From G942493275 sp942493275 (GTDB lineage Bacteria; Actinomycetota; Coriobacteriia; Anaerosomatales; PHET01), in the NCBI GenBank assembly GCA_942493275.1, contig OW818687.1, positions 1,984,001 through 2,048,000 on the forward strand: 64,000 bases of DNA, read 5' to 3'. A program made the position numbers and the translations under genes. This document shows positions 10,113 through 19,804 of the stretch, piece after piece (within the stretch, counting starts at the first letter, position 1; each line of letters starts with the position of its first letter). A model generated the notes under the pieces. The model was not told the DNA's origin. It ran no database searches and worked only from the letters and a program-made list of their open reading frames with translations.

Positions 10113-11065
10113 AACTGAGGGACTTCTACAAGACGTGCGTCAACGCCGGTATCGAGGCCGATGCCAGGTCAGCCGAGGAGATCGAGCACATCCTCGCCGA
10201 GGCCAAGAAGGCCTACGACAAGCTCGACGAGGACGAGAAGCAGTTCTTTGACACCGAGAAGCTCACCAATCCTTACAGTGACACCCGCATCGAGACCGGG
10301 GCTCCGGATCTCGAGATCCGCGGTCTGCTCGTGGGCGTGGACATGGAGGTGGGTGAGGTCCTGCTCGCCGACCGTCTCCGTGAGAAGGGCGCGCCGATCG
10401 ACCTGGTGTTCGCCCACCATCCGGAGGGCCCGGGCTTCGCGAACCTGCACGAGGTCATGTACATGCAGGCAGACCTGTGGGCGGCCCAGGGCGTCTCGAT
10501 CGCAGCCGCCGATGCGCTCATCGCGCCGCGCGCCGAGGAGATCCGCCGCCGCATCATGCCCAACAACTTCTGGCGCACCATCCAGGCCGCCGAGCACCTC
10601 GGCTTCGCGATGATGTCGTGCCACACTCCGGCCGACAACAACGTGAACCGATTCGTGCAGTCGTTCCTCGATGAGCGCTCGCCGCGCACGCTCGACGAGG
10701 TCGTCAAGGCACTGCGCGAGATCCCGGAGTACGCCGACGCCGCCCGTAAGGGGTACGGCCCCGCGCTCATCTCGGGCTGTGGCACCGCTCGCGCCGGGCG
10801 CATGGTGGTCGACATGACCGGCGGCACCGAAGGCCCCAAGGAGGCGCTCGATCGCCTCTCGCAGGCCGGCGTGGGCACGCTGGTCGGCATGCACTACTCC
10901 GAGGAGCACAAGAAGCACGCCGAGAAGCTCAACCTCAACCTCATCATCGCCGGCCATATATCGAGCGACGTGCTCGGCATGAACCTGGTTCTCGATGAGA
11001 TCGAGAAGCGAGGCGACGTCGAGATCATCTGCACGTCGGGCATGGTTCGCGTGAGCCGCGCGTAG
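10109..11065 (+). CDS. NIF3-like (NGG1p-interacting factor 3 type) protein
   Basis: A 318-aa protein of the NIF3/DUF34 superfamily. Likely metal ligands lie in the AHHPEGPG, CHTPADN and GHISSD segments. It has an unusual charged N-terminal segment of about 60 residues before the core. Members bind two metal ions. The proposed link to GTP cyclohydrolase I-like chemistry is weak and should not be used for naming. It is translationally coupled to mpg by an ATGA overlap. A hairpin terminator follows 25 nt after the stop. Confidence 0.82.
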   Translation: MKLRDFYKTCVNAGIEADARSAEEIEHILAEAKKAYDKLDEDEKQFFDTEKLTNPYSDTRIETGAPDLEIRGLLVGVDMEVGEVLLADRLREKGAPIDLVFAHHPEGPGFANLHEVMYMQADLWAAQGVSIAAADALIAPRAEEIRRRIMPNNFWRTIQAAEHLGFAMMSCHTPADNNVNRFVQSFLDERSPRTLDEVVKALREIPEYADAARKGYGPALISGCGTARAGRMVVDMTGGTEGPKEALDRLSQAGVGTLVGMHYSEEHKKHAEKLNLNLIIAGHISSDVLGMNLVLDEIEKRGDVEIICTSGMVRVSRA

Positions 11066-11089
11066 CCGCGTTTCGCATCGTACGCACGA

Positions 11090-11121
11090 AGAGAGGGCCG
11101 CCCGTCTGGGCAGCCCTCTCT
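11090..11121. terminator. Bidirectional hairpin between convergent genes
   Basis: Perfect 9-bp arms AGAGAGGGC (11090-11098) and GCCCTCTCT (11113-11121) enclose an inner GCCC/GGGC pairing. A pyrimidine-rich GTTCTGTTCC follows. It lies between the NIF3-like gene (plus) and the penicillin-binding protein gene (minus), so it could stop transcripts from both sides. There is no strong T-run. Confidence 0.65.
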
Positions 11122-11137
11122 GTTCTGTTCCTGGCGA

Positions 11138-13186
11138 CTAGGGTGTCGGCGTGCCTGTCGGCTCCGGATCGGGCGGCGGTTTCACCGGATCGGTCGGGGG
11201 CTTCGGAGTCGGCTTAGGCGCGGGCTTGGGTTCGACCTTCTTGGTCGTTTCTGCCGAGCCCCTCGGGATCTTGAACTTCGACGCATTGTACTTGGGCTTC
11301 GGGTACGTCTTGAAGCTCAGCACCTTCTCGCCCTTGAGCGCGCGCTTCATGAAGTCCGCCCAGATGGGCGCGCACACGGTGCCGCCGAAAGCGCGGCTGC
11401 CGTTGACGTAGATGGTCTTCTCCGTACGGTGGCCCACCCAGACCGCGGTCACGAGCTGGGGCGTGTAGCCCACGAACCAGACGTCGCGATGATCCTGGCT
11501 GGTACCGGTCTTGCCTGCCACGGGGCGGCCTATCTGGGCGCGACGGGCGGTGCCGTTGGTGACGACGCCGCGAAGGATCCGGTTGACCTCACCGGCGACC
11601 TCCCTCTTCAGTGCGCGCTTGCCCTTCTTCTTTGCCTCGAAGATCGTCTCGCCGTAGCGGTCTTCGACCTTGGTGATGAAGACGACGTCGTTGTGGACCC
11701 CGTCGTTAGCGAGCGTCCCATAGGCCGACGCCATCTCCAGGGGAGTGACGTTTTGCGCGCCGAGCGCAATCGACGGGTATGCCGACAGCTTGGTGTCGAT
11801 GCCCATCTTCTTGGCGACCTTCACGATCTTGCTCGCACCGACGCCCCACGCGATGCGTGCGTACACCGTGTTGACCGAGGACCAGGTCGCGGCCTCGACC
11901 GTCATGGCGCCGCGCCCGCTTCCTTCGCTGTTGGACACGACCCACGGCTTGGGCTTCGTAGGGATGTAGGCCGGCGAGCTCGAGTCGACGCGGTAGGAGG
12001 GCGGAAGGCCCTGCTCGATCGCGGTCACGAGCGTGAAGGTCTTGAATGCCGAGCCTGCCTGTCGGTGGGCTTGGGTGGCGAGGTTGAACTTGTTCTTGCC
12101 GAAGTCCTTGCCGCCCACAAGCGCCTTGACGTGCCCGTTTCGCGGGTCGATGGCCACGAGCGCGCCTTCGGGTCCGGACTTCTGCTTGAGCGCGCGCTTA
12201 AGCGCACCCTCAGCGTGCTTCTGCATCCCCATGTCGATAGAGGTGTGGACGACGAGGCCGCCCTTGAACACCGTGGCGGGGCTGAACTTGTTCTGCAGGT
12301 CCTTCTTCACCTGAGCGACGAAGTAGGGCGCTGCATAGATGCCGTTCTCGGGCTGCTTCGCCCTTTTGAGTTTGGGCTTCTCGGCGACGGCTTTGTCATG
12401 CTCCTTCTGGGTGATGAACCCGTTGGTGAGCATCCGGTACAGGACCACGTTGCGGCGCGAAATGGCGCCGTCCAGGTTGTCGTAGGGAGACAGGCGGCTC
12501 GGCTGCTGCGGCAACCCTGCGAGCAGCGCGGACTCCGCGAGGGAGAGCTTGTTCGCGGGCTTGGCGAAGTAGGTCTGCGATGCCGCCTGGGCACCGTATG
12601 CCCCTTCGCCGAAGTAGACGGCGTTGAGGTACATCTCGAGAATCTCGGGCTTCGTGTAGCGCTTCTCGAGCTCCATCGCCAGGTACGCCTCGCGAACTTT
12701 GCGCGCCAGCGAGATGTCGGTGCGCTCGTCGAGCAGGATCGTGTTTCGTACGTACTGCTGCGTGATGGTCGACGCGCCTTCCTCGCCGAATCCTTCAGTG
12801 AGGTTCACCATCACGGCACGACCAAGACCCACGGGGTCCACGCCGTTGTGCTGGTAGAAGCGCTCGTCTTCGATGGCGACGACGGCGTTGGCCAGATCAC
12901 TCGAGATCTTCGAGATGGGAACAACCTCGCGGTTCTCCAGGTACAGGCGAGCCAGAAGCTTGCCGTCCGAGGAGTAGATGCGGGTCGCGCGCGCGACTTC
13001 GAACGCGTCGGGTGACTCGTAGTCCGGAAGATCGGTCAGCCACGTCTCCACGACCGACGCTCCGGCCGCGGCTGCGACGAGCCCGAGAACGACGAACACC
13101 GCGACGGTCGCCGCGGTAATCGAGAGAAGTATGATCGGCAGCTTGTTGGGCTTGGTGCGCCTGAGCCGCCTGCGTCTGGCTGACAT
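11138..13186 (-). CDS. Class A penicillin-binding protein (glycosyltransferase + transpeptidase)
   Basis: A 682-aa bifunctional peptidoglycan synthase. It has a short basic cytoplasmic tail and a membrane anchor at about residues 17-42. The GT51 glycosyltransferase has EDERFYQHNG (106-115) and GASTITQQYVRN (138-149). The transpeptidase has the active-site S379-x-x-K382, the SVN triad (437-439) and KTGT (559-562). The C-terminus is a Pro/Lys/Thr-rich tail of about 40 residues, probably a cell-wall spacer. GGAGGA lies just before the ATG. It is divergent from the U32 peptidase gene. A second class A PBP is encoded 2.5 kb away on the same strand. Confidence 0.94.
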   Translation of the reverse strand: MSARRRRLRRTKPNKLPIILLSITAATVAVFVVLGLVAAAAGASVVETWLTDLPDYESPDAFEVARATRIYSSDGKLLARLYLENREVVPISKISSDLANAVVAIEDERFYQHNGVDPVGLGRAVMVNLTEGFGEEGASTITQQYVRNTILLDERTDISLARKVREAYLAMELEKRYTKPEILEMYLNAVYFGEGAYGAQAASQTYFAKPANKLSLAESALLAGLPQQPSRLSPYDNLDGAISRRNVVLYRMLTNGFITQKEHDKAVAEKPKLKRAKQPENGIYAAPYFVAQVKKDLQNKFSPATVFKGGLVVHTSIDMGMQKHAEGALKRALKQKSGPEGALVAIDPRNGHVKALVGGKDFGKNKFNLATQAHRQAGSAFKTFTLVTAIEQGLPPSYRVDSSSPAYIPTKPKPWVVSNSEGSGRGAMTVEAATWSSVNTVYARIAWGVGASKIVKVAKKMGIDTKLSAYPSIALGAQNVTPLEMASAYGTLANDGVHNDVVFITKVEDRYGETIFEAKKKGKRALKREVAGEVNRILRGVVTNGTARRAQIGRPVAGKTGTSQDHRDVWFVGYTPQLVTAVWVGHRTEKTIYVNGSRAFGGTVCAPIWADFMKRALKGEKVLSFKTYPKPKYNASKFKIPRGSAETTKKVEPKPAPKPTPKPPTDPVKPPPDPEPTGTPTP

Positions 13187-13294
13187 GGTCCTCCGAGGGT
13201 AGAACTACTGGTGATACATTGTCGCTTATCGGGCGCGTGGAGCGCCATGAAGCCCGAACCGTCACCGGGCTGTTGCCAGTGGAGTCCCTTACCC

Positions 13295-15679
13295 ATGCGT
13301 CCTACAGCGAACTTCATACCTGAACTACTCGCGCCCGCCGGCGGTCCTGAGGCGCTGCGTGCAGCTGTCGCCAACGGCGCCGACGCGGTCTACCTCGGCG
13401 TGGACGCGCTCAACGCGCGCCGTGGGGCCGAGAACTTCACCCTTCAGACGCTCGGAGACGCCTGCCGGTTCGCGCATCTTCGCGGGGTGAAGATCTATCT
13501 GACCGCGAATGTGATGATCCTGCCTGACGAGATGAAGCGAGCAGTCGAGCTGGTCGACGGTGCATGGGGGGCGGGCGTTGACGCCGTCATCATCCAGGAC
13601 CTCGGGCTGCTGCGCGTGGTGCGCGAGTGCTTGCCGCACGTGCGAATCCACGCATCCACCCAGATGAACACGCACTCCTCGGAGGGCGTTCGTCTGTTGG
13701 CGGAGCGAGGCGTCTCTCGCATCACGTTGGCCCGCGAGGTCTCCGTCGCAGAGATCGCGGGACTGGTTACTGCCGGCGCGGAGTGCGGGGTCGAGGTCGA
13801 GTCGTTCGTTCACGGAGCGCTGTGTGTCTGCTACTCGGGCCAGTGCCTCCTGTCGTCGTTGGTGGGCGGTCGCTCCGCCAACCGCGGCATGTGCGCCCAG
13901 CCATGTCGACTTCCGTACGAGCTGCTCGACGAGGCCGAGCGCGTGTTGGGCGCTCCGGGCGCGCACCTTCTGTCTCCCAAGGACCTCGCCGGCGTCACGG
14001 TCCTGCCCGACCTCGTGCGCACGGGCGTGGCGGCCCTCAAGATCGAGGGTCGCATGAAGAATCCCGAGTACGTCGCGCTCGTCACCGGGGTGTACCGTGC
14101 GGCGCTCGACCGCGCTGCGGATCTCGGGCATCCATACGAGGTGCGCGACGGCGAAATGAAGGTGCTGTCCGAGGCGTTCTCCCGCGGATTCACCGAGGCA
14201 TACCTCACGGGCGAACGCGGCAACGACATGATGAGTTACAGCCGTCCCAACAACCGGGGAGTGCTGATCGGCCGGGTCACGGAGGCCGGGCCGGGTACCG
14301 CGCGCATAACCCTCGACGTCCCGCTCGACTCGGATGACACGATCGAGTTCTGGACCGGGCGCGGACGCTTCGCCCAGGCCGCAGGGTTGCTCACGTACCG
14401 CGGGGGATCCCACCCGTCGGCCCCTGCCGGCGAGCAGATCGAGATTGCGGTGGACGAGTCCGTCGCAATCTCAGATCGCGTCTTCCGCGTCCGCAACGCC
14501 GCCCTTACCGCCGCCGCCGAACGCACTTTCGCCGACCCGCACGAGAGCGCACCGATCACGGTCGCCATTTCGGCACGTGTGGTGGCGGGGGAGCCGCTGC
14601 GAGTCACCGTGCGCGACCAGTCCGGGCGCAGCGCCGAGGCGTTCGGCTCGGTCGTCGAGCCCGCACGCACCAAGGCCGTCACCGCCGATGAGATCGCCGA
14701 GCACGTCGGCAGGCTCGGCGGGACGCCGTATCGCGCCGCCGAGTGGGACATTGAGCTATCCCCGAATGTCGGGATCGGCTTCTCCCAGTTGCACAAGGTG
14801 CGGCGAGCCGCTCTGGGCGCCTACGAAAGCGTCGTCCTCGCGCCGTGGTCCGACCGTGCCGTCACCGGACCGCAGCTGCCTCGACTCGCTCGGCCAGCGG
14901 CAGCCGACGCGTTCGTCGCCGTCGTCGCCGCAAGCGCCGAGGTGGCCTCCGCCTCGATCGAGCGCGGTGCCGACGTCGTTCACGTCACGGCGGGCGACGC
15001 CAAGGGGCTCCCCGAGGACTCGGTCGCTCTGCAGCTTTCGAGGGTCTGTCACGACCCGGAAATGACCGCGTGCATAAGCAAGGCATCGGGCCGCAGGGTC
15101 GTTGCCGGCACGCTCGGCGAGATTCGAGCCGTAAGGGGAGAGGCGTCGCGGGTCGAGGCGCACTGGTCGCTCAACGCCGCCAACGCATATGCCGTCGCCG
15201 AGCTCGCCGAAATTGGCGCTCAGTTCGTGTGGCTCTCGCCCGAGCTCTCAGGGGTGCAGATCGCCGAGGTCGCTCAGAACGCCGTGGTACCCGTGGGTGT
15301 CGGCGTGGCCGGTCGTCAGGAGGTCATGGTCACCGAACACTGTGTGCTGATGGCCGAAGGGGAGTGCGACCGCGCGTGCGGCGCTTGCGCCCGCCGCAGA
15401 TCCCCCAAGTGGCTGCGCGACCGCAAGGGCTACCGATTCCCGGTCCGGACGGACCTTACCGGCCGCACACACATCTACAACTCCGTGGAACTCGACCTTA
15501 CCGAGCAGATCCCCGCGCTCGTGCGTGCGGGCGTCTCCGGCTTCCGTGTGGACGCCGAGGTCCATGATGCTGCCCACGCAGCGGCACTCGCGGCCAAGGC
15601 CCGACGCGCGGTGCGCGGGGAGCCGGTCGTCCGCGAGTCGGGCGCGACCACGGGTCACTACTTCAGAGGCGTCGGCTAG
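13295..15679 (+). CDS. U32 family peptidase, RlhA-like
   Basis: A 794-aa U32 protein. The N-terminal half has the family signature VESFVHGALCVCYSGQC and the cysteine cluster GMCAQPCR that is thought to bind iron-sulfur. The C-terminal half resembles the DUF3656-type extension found in RlhA (YdcP), which hydroxylates a cytidine of 23S rRNA. More cysteines appear near the end (CDRACGACARR). ATG 13295 is preferred to earlier in-frame codons because GGAG lies 10 nt upstream and the protein then begins with the conserved PELLAPAGG. RlhA function is inference; prephenate-dependent hydroxylation was shown only in other species. Confidence 0.85.
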   Translation: MRPTANFIPELLAPAGGPEALRAAVANGADAVYLGVDALNARRGAENFTLQTLGDACRFAHLRGVKIYLTANVMILPDEMKRAVELVDGAWGAGVDAVIIQDLGLLRVVRECLPHVRIHASTQMNTHSSEGVRLLAERGVSRITLAREVSVAEIAGLVTAGAECGVEVESFVHGALCVCYSGQCLLSSLVGGRSANRGMCAQPCRLPYELLDEAERVLGAPGAHLLSPKDLAGVTVLPDLVRTGVAALKIEGRMKNPEYVALVTGVYRAALDRAADLGHPYEVRDGEMKVLSEAFSRGFTEAYLTGERGNDMMSYSRPNNRGVLIGRVTEAGPGTARITLDVPLDSDDTIEFWTGRGRFAQAAGLLTYRGGSHPSAPAGEQIEIAVDESVAISDRVFRVRNAALTAAAERTFADPHESAPITVAISARVVAGEPLRVTVRDQSGRSAEAFGSVVEPARTKAVTADEIAEHVGRLGGTPYRAAEWDIELSPNVGIGFSQLHKVRRAALGAYESVVLAPWSDRAVTGPQLPRLARPAAADAFVAVVAASAEVASASIERGADVVHVTAGDAKGLPEDSVALQLSRVCHDPEMTACISKASGRRVVAGTLGEIRAVRGEASRVEAHWSLNAANAYAVAELAEIGAQFVWLSPELSGVQIAEVAQNAVVPVGVGVAGRQEVMVTEHCVLMAEGECDRACGACARRRSPKWLRDRKGYRFPVRTDLTGRTHIYNSVELDLTEQIPALVRAGVSGFRVDAEVHDAAHAAALAAKARRAVRGEPVVRESGATTGHYFRGVG

Positions 15680-15682
15680 CGG

Positions 15683-18280
15683 CTAGTTCACGACCACCTG
15701 TCGTGTGATCGAGCCCTGTTCGCCTCTATCGTCTGTGACCCAGAGGGTTACCTCGTAGGTGCCCGGGGCCGACCACTTGTGGGTGACGGACTGACCGGTC
15801 GCAGTGCTGCCGTCAGGCGTGAACTCCCAGTAGTAGGTCACGATGGTGCCGTCGTCGGTCGAGGCGCTGGCGTCGAACTTGGCCGGCTGGCCCGCCTTGA
15901 CGGTCACCGGACCTTCGAACGCGGCCACGGGAGCCTGGTTTGCAGCCTGGCTCGCGCTCACGGTGATCGTGACGGTGCTCTTGGGCTTCACTACTTTTCC
16001 GGCCTTCGGGTTCTGTGAAGCCACAGTGCCCGGCGCGACGCCCACGATGGGCTGCTCAACGACCTTCACTACCAGGTCGAGCTTCTCAAGCGCAGCAAGC
16101 GCATCCACCTTGGACATCCCGACCACGTTAGGCACCTTCACCTCGGTGGGGGTCGTGTGCTCGGTGCACGTGTCGATCGTGACGCCGGGGATAACGAGCG
16201 CCTTGACCTTCTTGGGGCAGAACTCGGTCGGCAGTCCGCCGCTCACGTCGCACACCTCGACGGACTTGATGCCGCCGGGTCGCGTGAAGCGGTGTTCGTC
16301 CACGCCCTTGAGGGCGGCCTTCATGAACGCCGCCCAGATCTCGGCCGGGAATGAGCCGCCGGTGACGGCGCGTCCGTGAATCGACTTCATCTCGCGCTGG
16401 GAGTCCGGGTATCCGACCCACACCGCGGTGGCCAGGTCGGGGGTGTATCCCACAAACCACGCGTCGCGATACTCCTGGGTCGTGCCGGTCTTGCCTGCAG
16501 CCGGGCGACCGATGTCGGCGCCCTTGCCTGTCCCTCGGCTGATGACGCCCTTGAGGATGTCGGTCGTGATGAATGCGACCTTCGGATCGATCGCCTCCTC
16601 GGTCTCCACCTCGGTCTTGTCCGAGATGGACCCGTCGTAGGTCCGGACCTCACTGATGCCGTAAGGAGTCGCCCGCGTGCCGTTGGCGGCGAGCGTGGCG
16701 TAAGCGTTCGCCATCTCGAGCGGAGAGACGCCGCGCTCGAGTCCTCCGAGCGCGATGGCCGGCACAGGCTCGATCTCGTTCACGATGCCGAGCTTCTCGG
16801 CCATCTCAACTACCTTCTCGGCTCCGACTTCGAGGATCAGCTGGGCGTAGACGGAGTTCACGGACTGCTCGGTGGCCGGGCGCAGTCGCAGGGGCCCCTT
16901 GCGACCTCCCGACGCGCCGGTGACACTCCAGGTCTGGGAGCCGACCGGGAGCTTGGCCGGACCCGACTCGTAGGCCTTCTCGGACCAGACATCACCATCG
17001 AGAGCGGTCGCCAGCACGAACGGCTTGAATGCCGAGCCCGGCTGACGCTTACCCTGGACGGCAACGTTGAACTGCTGCTTCTTGAAGTCGCGTCCGCCCA
17101 CCATGGCGATGACTTCGCCGGTCCCGGGCTTGATGGAGACGATCGCCGCCGAGGGGTCGCCCTTCTTGTCGAGAATGTCGGCGACGGCCTTCTCGGCGGC
17201 CTTCTGGGCCTTGATGTCGAGTGTCGTTGTCACCCTCAGGCCGCCCCGGTACACGGCGGTCTCGCCGTACTTCTCAACAAGCTGCTCTTTGATCCACTCG
17301 ACGAAGTAGGGCGCAGCGCCCGAGCTCTTGCGAAGACCCGCCACCTTGATCTCGGACTCCGAAGCCTCGGTGTATGCGGCCTCGTCGATGTAGCCCTGCG
17401 CAAGCATGAGCTTGAGGACGGTGTTGCGTCGCCGCACCGCGTTCTCGGGCTCGAGGTAAGGCGAGTAGTTGCCTGGCGATTTGAGGACGCCGGCGATGAG
17501 CGCGGACTCCGCGAGCGTCAGGTTCCTCACGCTCTTGTTGAAGTACGCGCGTGAAGCGGCCTCGACACCGTACGCGCCGTGGCCGAAGTAGATCGTGTTG
17601 AGGTAGAGCTCCAGGATCTCGTCTTTCGTGTAGCGCTTCTCGATGCGCTGGGCGAGGATCGCCTCCTGCACCTTGCGCTTCAGCGTCTTCTCCGACGTGA
17701 CGAACGCCTGCTTCACGTACTGCTGCGTGATGGTCGATCCGCCCTGAGCGCGTTCGCCCTTGATGACGTCAGTGACGAGAGCGCGAGCTATGCCGATAGG
17801 GTCGACTCCCTCATGCTCGTAGAAGCGCTTGTCCTCGGTCGCGATGACCGCCTGTTTGAGCTCGGTCGGGATCTTGTCGAGCGCGACGTCCTGCCTGTTC
17901 TGCTCGGCGAACACCTTGGCGAGCAGCTTGCCGTTGCGATCCATGATGACGGTGGATTGGTCGCGGCCCTTTCCTGCTGCGGCGTCCGGATCGGGAAGCT
18001 GGCGCGCCATCGACGCGTACACAGCCCACCCGGTTATGGCTACGGCGACGGCGGTGATCAGTGCGAGGATCCCCAGGCCCTTCAGGAATCGCGCCATGCG
18101 ACGCGGCTGCTGTTTCGGTGCGCGCGTGCGAGACGGGCGCGCGCCTCGTCGGCCGGCCTGCTTTGGGGGAGGTGTGCGCCTTGCACCGCCGCTCGTGCGG
18201 GCGGGGTTGGCGTTCGTTCGCTGTCTGGGGCGGGGCCGCGGTTGGTCAGCGCCGCCGCGCGGGTTTCGCGCTCGGGTCAT
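15683..18280 (-). CDS. Class A penicillin-binding protein with PASTA and PKD domains
   Basis: An 865-aa bifunctional peptidoglycan synthase. Order: a 60-residue Arg/Pro-rich cytoplasmic tail, membrane anchor (68-88), GT51 domain with TEDKRFYEHEG and GSTITQQYVKQ, and transpeptidase with S416-x-x-K419, SVN (473-475) and KTGT (597-600). A segment with three cysteines follows (C677, C688, C705). One PASTA domain (about 711-776, PNVVGMS start) comes next, then a C-terminal PKD-type beta-sandwich (about 782-865, with FDASAST and WEFTPDG motifs). The ATG at 18280 has GAGAAGGA upstream. PASTA domains bind peptidoglycan fragments; PKD domains bind surfaces or proteins. The stop lies 3 nt from the U32 stop. 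Confidence 0.93.
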   Translation of the reverse strand: MTRARNPRGGADQPRPRPRQRTNANPARTSGGARRTPPPKQAGRRGARPSRTRAPKQQPRRMARFLKGLGILALITAVAVAITGWAVYASMARQLPDPDAAAGKGRDQSTVIMDRNGKLLAKVFAEQNRQDVALDKIPTELKQAVIATEDKRFYEHEGVDPIGIARALVTDVIKGERAQGGSTITQQYVKQAFVTSEKTLKRKVQEAILAQRIEKRYTKDEILELYLNTIYFGHGAYGVEAASRAYFNKSVRNLTLAESALIAGVLKSPGNYSPYLEPENAVRRRNTVLKLMLAQGYIDEAAYTEASESEIKVAGLRKSSGAAPYFVEWIKEQLVEKYGETAVYRGGLRVTTTLDIKAQKAAEKAVADILDKKGDPSAAIVSIKPGTGEVIAMVGGRDFKKQQFNVAVQGKRQPGSAFKPFVLATALDGDVWSEKAYESGPAKLPVGSQTWSVTGASGGRKGPLRLRPATEQSVNSVYAQLILEVGAEKVVEMAEKLGIVNEIEPVPAIALGGLERGVSPLEMANAYATLAANGTRATPYGISEVRTYDGSISDKTEVETEEAIDPKVAFITTDILKGVISRGTGKGADIGRPAAGKTGTTQEYRDAWFVGYTPDLATAVWVGYPDSQREMKSIHGRAVTGGSFPAEIWAAFMKAALKGVDEHRFTRPGGIKSVEVCDVSGGLPTEFCPKKVKALVIPGVTIDTCTEHTTPTEVKVPNVVGMSKVDALAALEKLDLVVKVVEQPIVGVAPGTVASQNPKAGKVVKPKSTVTITVSASQAANQAPVAAFEGPVTVKAGQPAKFDASASTDDGTIVTYYWEFTPDGSTATGQSVTHKWSAPGTYEVTLWVTDDRGEQGSITRQVVVN

Positions 18281-18390
18281 CTTCGTCCTTCTCGGAAACG
18301 GTCTCGTCGTCAGCCGGAGGTGCCCGGCGCACGTCGGAAATGGGTGCGAATGTCGCCCGTTCGTGCGGCGGCGGGGCCCCTTCCTTCTGC

Positions 18391-18460
18391 TAGTATGACA
18401 CGCAAACCTCACGCCACCACGGCGCCGGGCCACGGTCGTCGACTCGCCGTTACCGGCGCC
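18391..18460 (+). promoter_or_regulatory. tyrS upstream region: extended -10 and stable hairpin
   Basis: An extended -10 element (TGC followed by TAGTAT, 18391-18396) has no recognisable -35. Downstream, GGCGCCGG (18421-18428) can pair perfectly with CCGGCGCC (18453-18460), with an inner ACGG/CCGT pairing. A pyrimidine-rich stretch and the GGAGG of tyrS follow. The hairpin ends about 10 nt before the ribosome binding site and might attenuate expression. I found no T-box consensus (TGGNACCGCG), so a tRNA-sensing leader is not supported. Confidence 0.4.
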
Positions 18461-18481
18461 TTCTCTTCCGAGGAGGAGCTC

Positions 18482-19693
18482 GTGCCTTCTGTCGATGAGC
18501 AGCTTCATGTAATCGAGAGCGGGATCGCTCAACTGGTTCCCGCTGCCGATCTGCGCAAGAAGCTCGATCGCGGCGCGCCGCTCCGCGCCAAGCTCGGGGT
18601 CGACCCCACCGCGCCCGATCTTCATCTCGGCCACGCGGTTCCGCTCCGCAAGCTGCGACAGTTCCAGGACCTCGGTCACACCGTCGTGCTCATCATCGGC
18701 GACTTCACCGCACTGATCGGTGATCCTTCGGGCCGCAACAGCACCCGCCCTCCGCTCACCCTGGCCGAGATCGACGCGAACGCGCAGACCTACATCGATC
18801 AGGCCTTCAAGATCCTCGATCCGGAGAAGACCGAGCTGCGCCGTAACTCAGAGTGGCTGGGCAAGATCGACTTCGAACAGATCCTCAAACTCACCAGCCA
18901 GTTCACGGTGGCTCGCATCTTGGAGCGTGACGACTTCGCCAAGCGCTACGGCGAGCAGCGTCCCATCTCTCTGCACGAGTTTCTGTATCCGGTGATGCAG
19001 GCGTACGACTCGGTTGAGATTCAGGCCGATATAGAGCTCGGCGGGACCGACCAGCTGTTCAACTTGCTGGCCGGGCGCGAACTCATGGAGAAGCTCGGCG
19101 CGGAGCCTCAGTGCTGCCTGACCCTGCCGCTGCTCGAGGGCACAGACGGCGTGCAGAAGATGAGCAAGAGCTACGGCAACTACATCGGACTGACTGACGA
19201 ACCCGCCGAGATGTTCGGCAAGGTCATGTCGATCCCAGACGAGCTGATGGTGAAGTACTTCCGCTTGTGCACCGCTCTTGCCGTCGACGAGGTCGACGGC
19301 ATCGAGGCCCAGCTCGCCGAGGGGAGTGTCCACCCCAACCAGGTGAAGCGTCGTCTTGCGCGCGACATAGTAGGGCTCTATCACGGCGAGCAGGCGGGCG
19401 CAGAGGCCGAGGACGCGTTCGACCGGGTCTTCAAAGAGCACAAGGCGCCGGAGGACGTGACCGAGGTGCCGGTTCATTTCGACGATCCGGTGCACCTCCC
19501 GGCCCTGCTGCACGAGCTCGGTTTGGTGGCATCGTCTTCAGAGGGCCGTCGCATGATCGACGGCGGCGCAGTCAAGATCGATGGAGCGCAGATCGAGCCG
19601 CGCATATATGATGTTACGCGCGCACGCGTAGAAGAACAGGTGATCCAGGTGGGCAAGAGGCGGTTCGCACGCCCCGTGGATGCCGGGCGCTAG
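18482..19693 (+). CDS. tyrS: Tyrosine--tRNA ligase
   Basis: A 403-aa class I tRNA synthetase. The HIGH-type motif is HLGHAVPL, the tyrosine-site GGTDQLFNL block is present, the KMSKS loop is exact, and a C-terminal S4 RNA-binding domain follows. The open frame extends far upstream, but GTG 18482 has a strong GGAGG (18472-18476) and places the start at the conserved N-terminus, giving the family length. The lack of the longer Bacillus-type N-terminus suggests the TyrZ-like subgroup, an impression only. It is the last gene before the rrn operon. Confidence 0.94.
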   Translation: MPSVDEQLHVIESGIAQLVPAADLRKKLDRGAPLRAKLGVDPTAPDLHLGHAVPLRKLRQFQDLGHTVVLIIGDFTALIGDPSGRNSTRPPLTLAEIDANAQTYIDQAFKILDPEKTELRRNSEWLGKIDFEQILKLTSQFTVARILERDDFAKRYGEQRPISLHEFLYPVMQAYDSVEIQADIELGGTDQLFNLLAGRELMEKLGAEPQCCLTLPLLEGTDGVQKMSKSYGNYIGLTDEPAEMFGKVMSIPDELMVKYFRLCTALAVDEVDGIEAQLAEGSVHPNQVKRRLARDIVGLYHGEQAGAEAEDAFDRVFKEHKAPEDVTEVPVHFDDPVHLPALLHELGLVASSSEGRRMIDGGAVKIDGAQIEPRIYDVTRARVEEQVIQVGKRRFARPVDAGR

Positions 19694-19769
19694 CCCTTCT
19701 CAGGCAGGCGGCTTTCACGTGTGAGGCGGCCCTCAGGGGTGGGTATATTACAAAGCCCTGGGAATTCCC

Positions 19770-19798
19770 TTGCACAGCGGGTGCGGAGCGTGTAATGT
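19770..19798 (+). promoter_or_regulatory. rrn promoter P1
   Basis: TTGCAC (19770-19775), a 17-nt spacer and TAATGT (19793-19798) form a near-consensus promoter. The -10 context (GTAATGTA) is the same as in P2, about 250 bp downstream, so the two look like tandem rRNA promoters. AT-rich sequence GGTATATTACAAA (19742-19754) upstream could act as an UP element. Unusually, a full intrinsic terminator lies between P1 and P2. Confidence 0.7.
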
Positions 19799-19804
19799 AC
19801 GACC

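Noticed and set aside
11429..13015. 528-aa plus-strand open frame opposite the first PBP
   Set aside because: Antisense shadow. The minus strand has all PBP catalytic motifs.
18281..18481. T-box leader for tyrS
   Set aside because: No TGGNACCGCG antiterminator sequence or specifier-loop arrangement.
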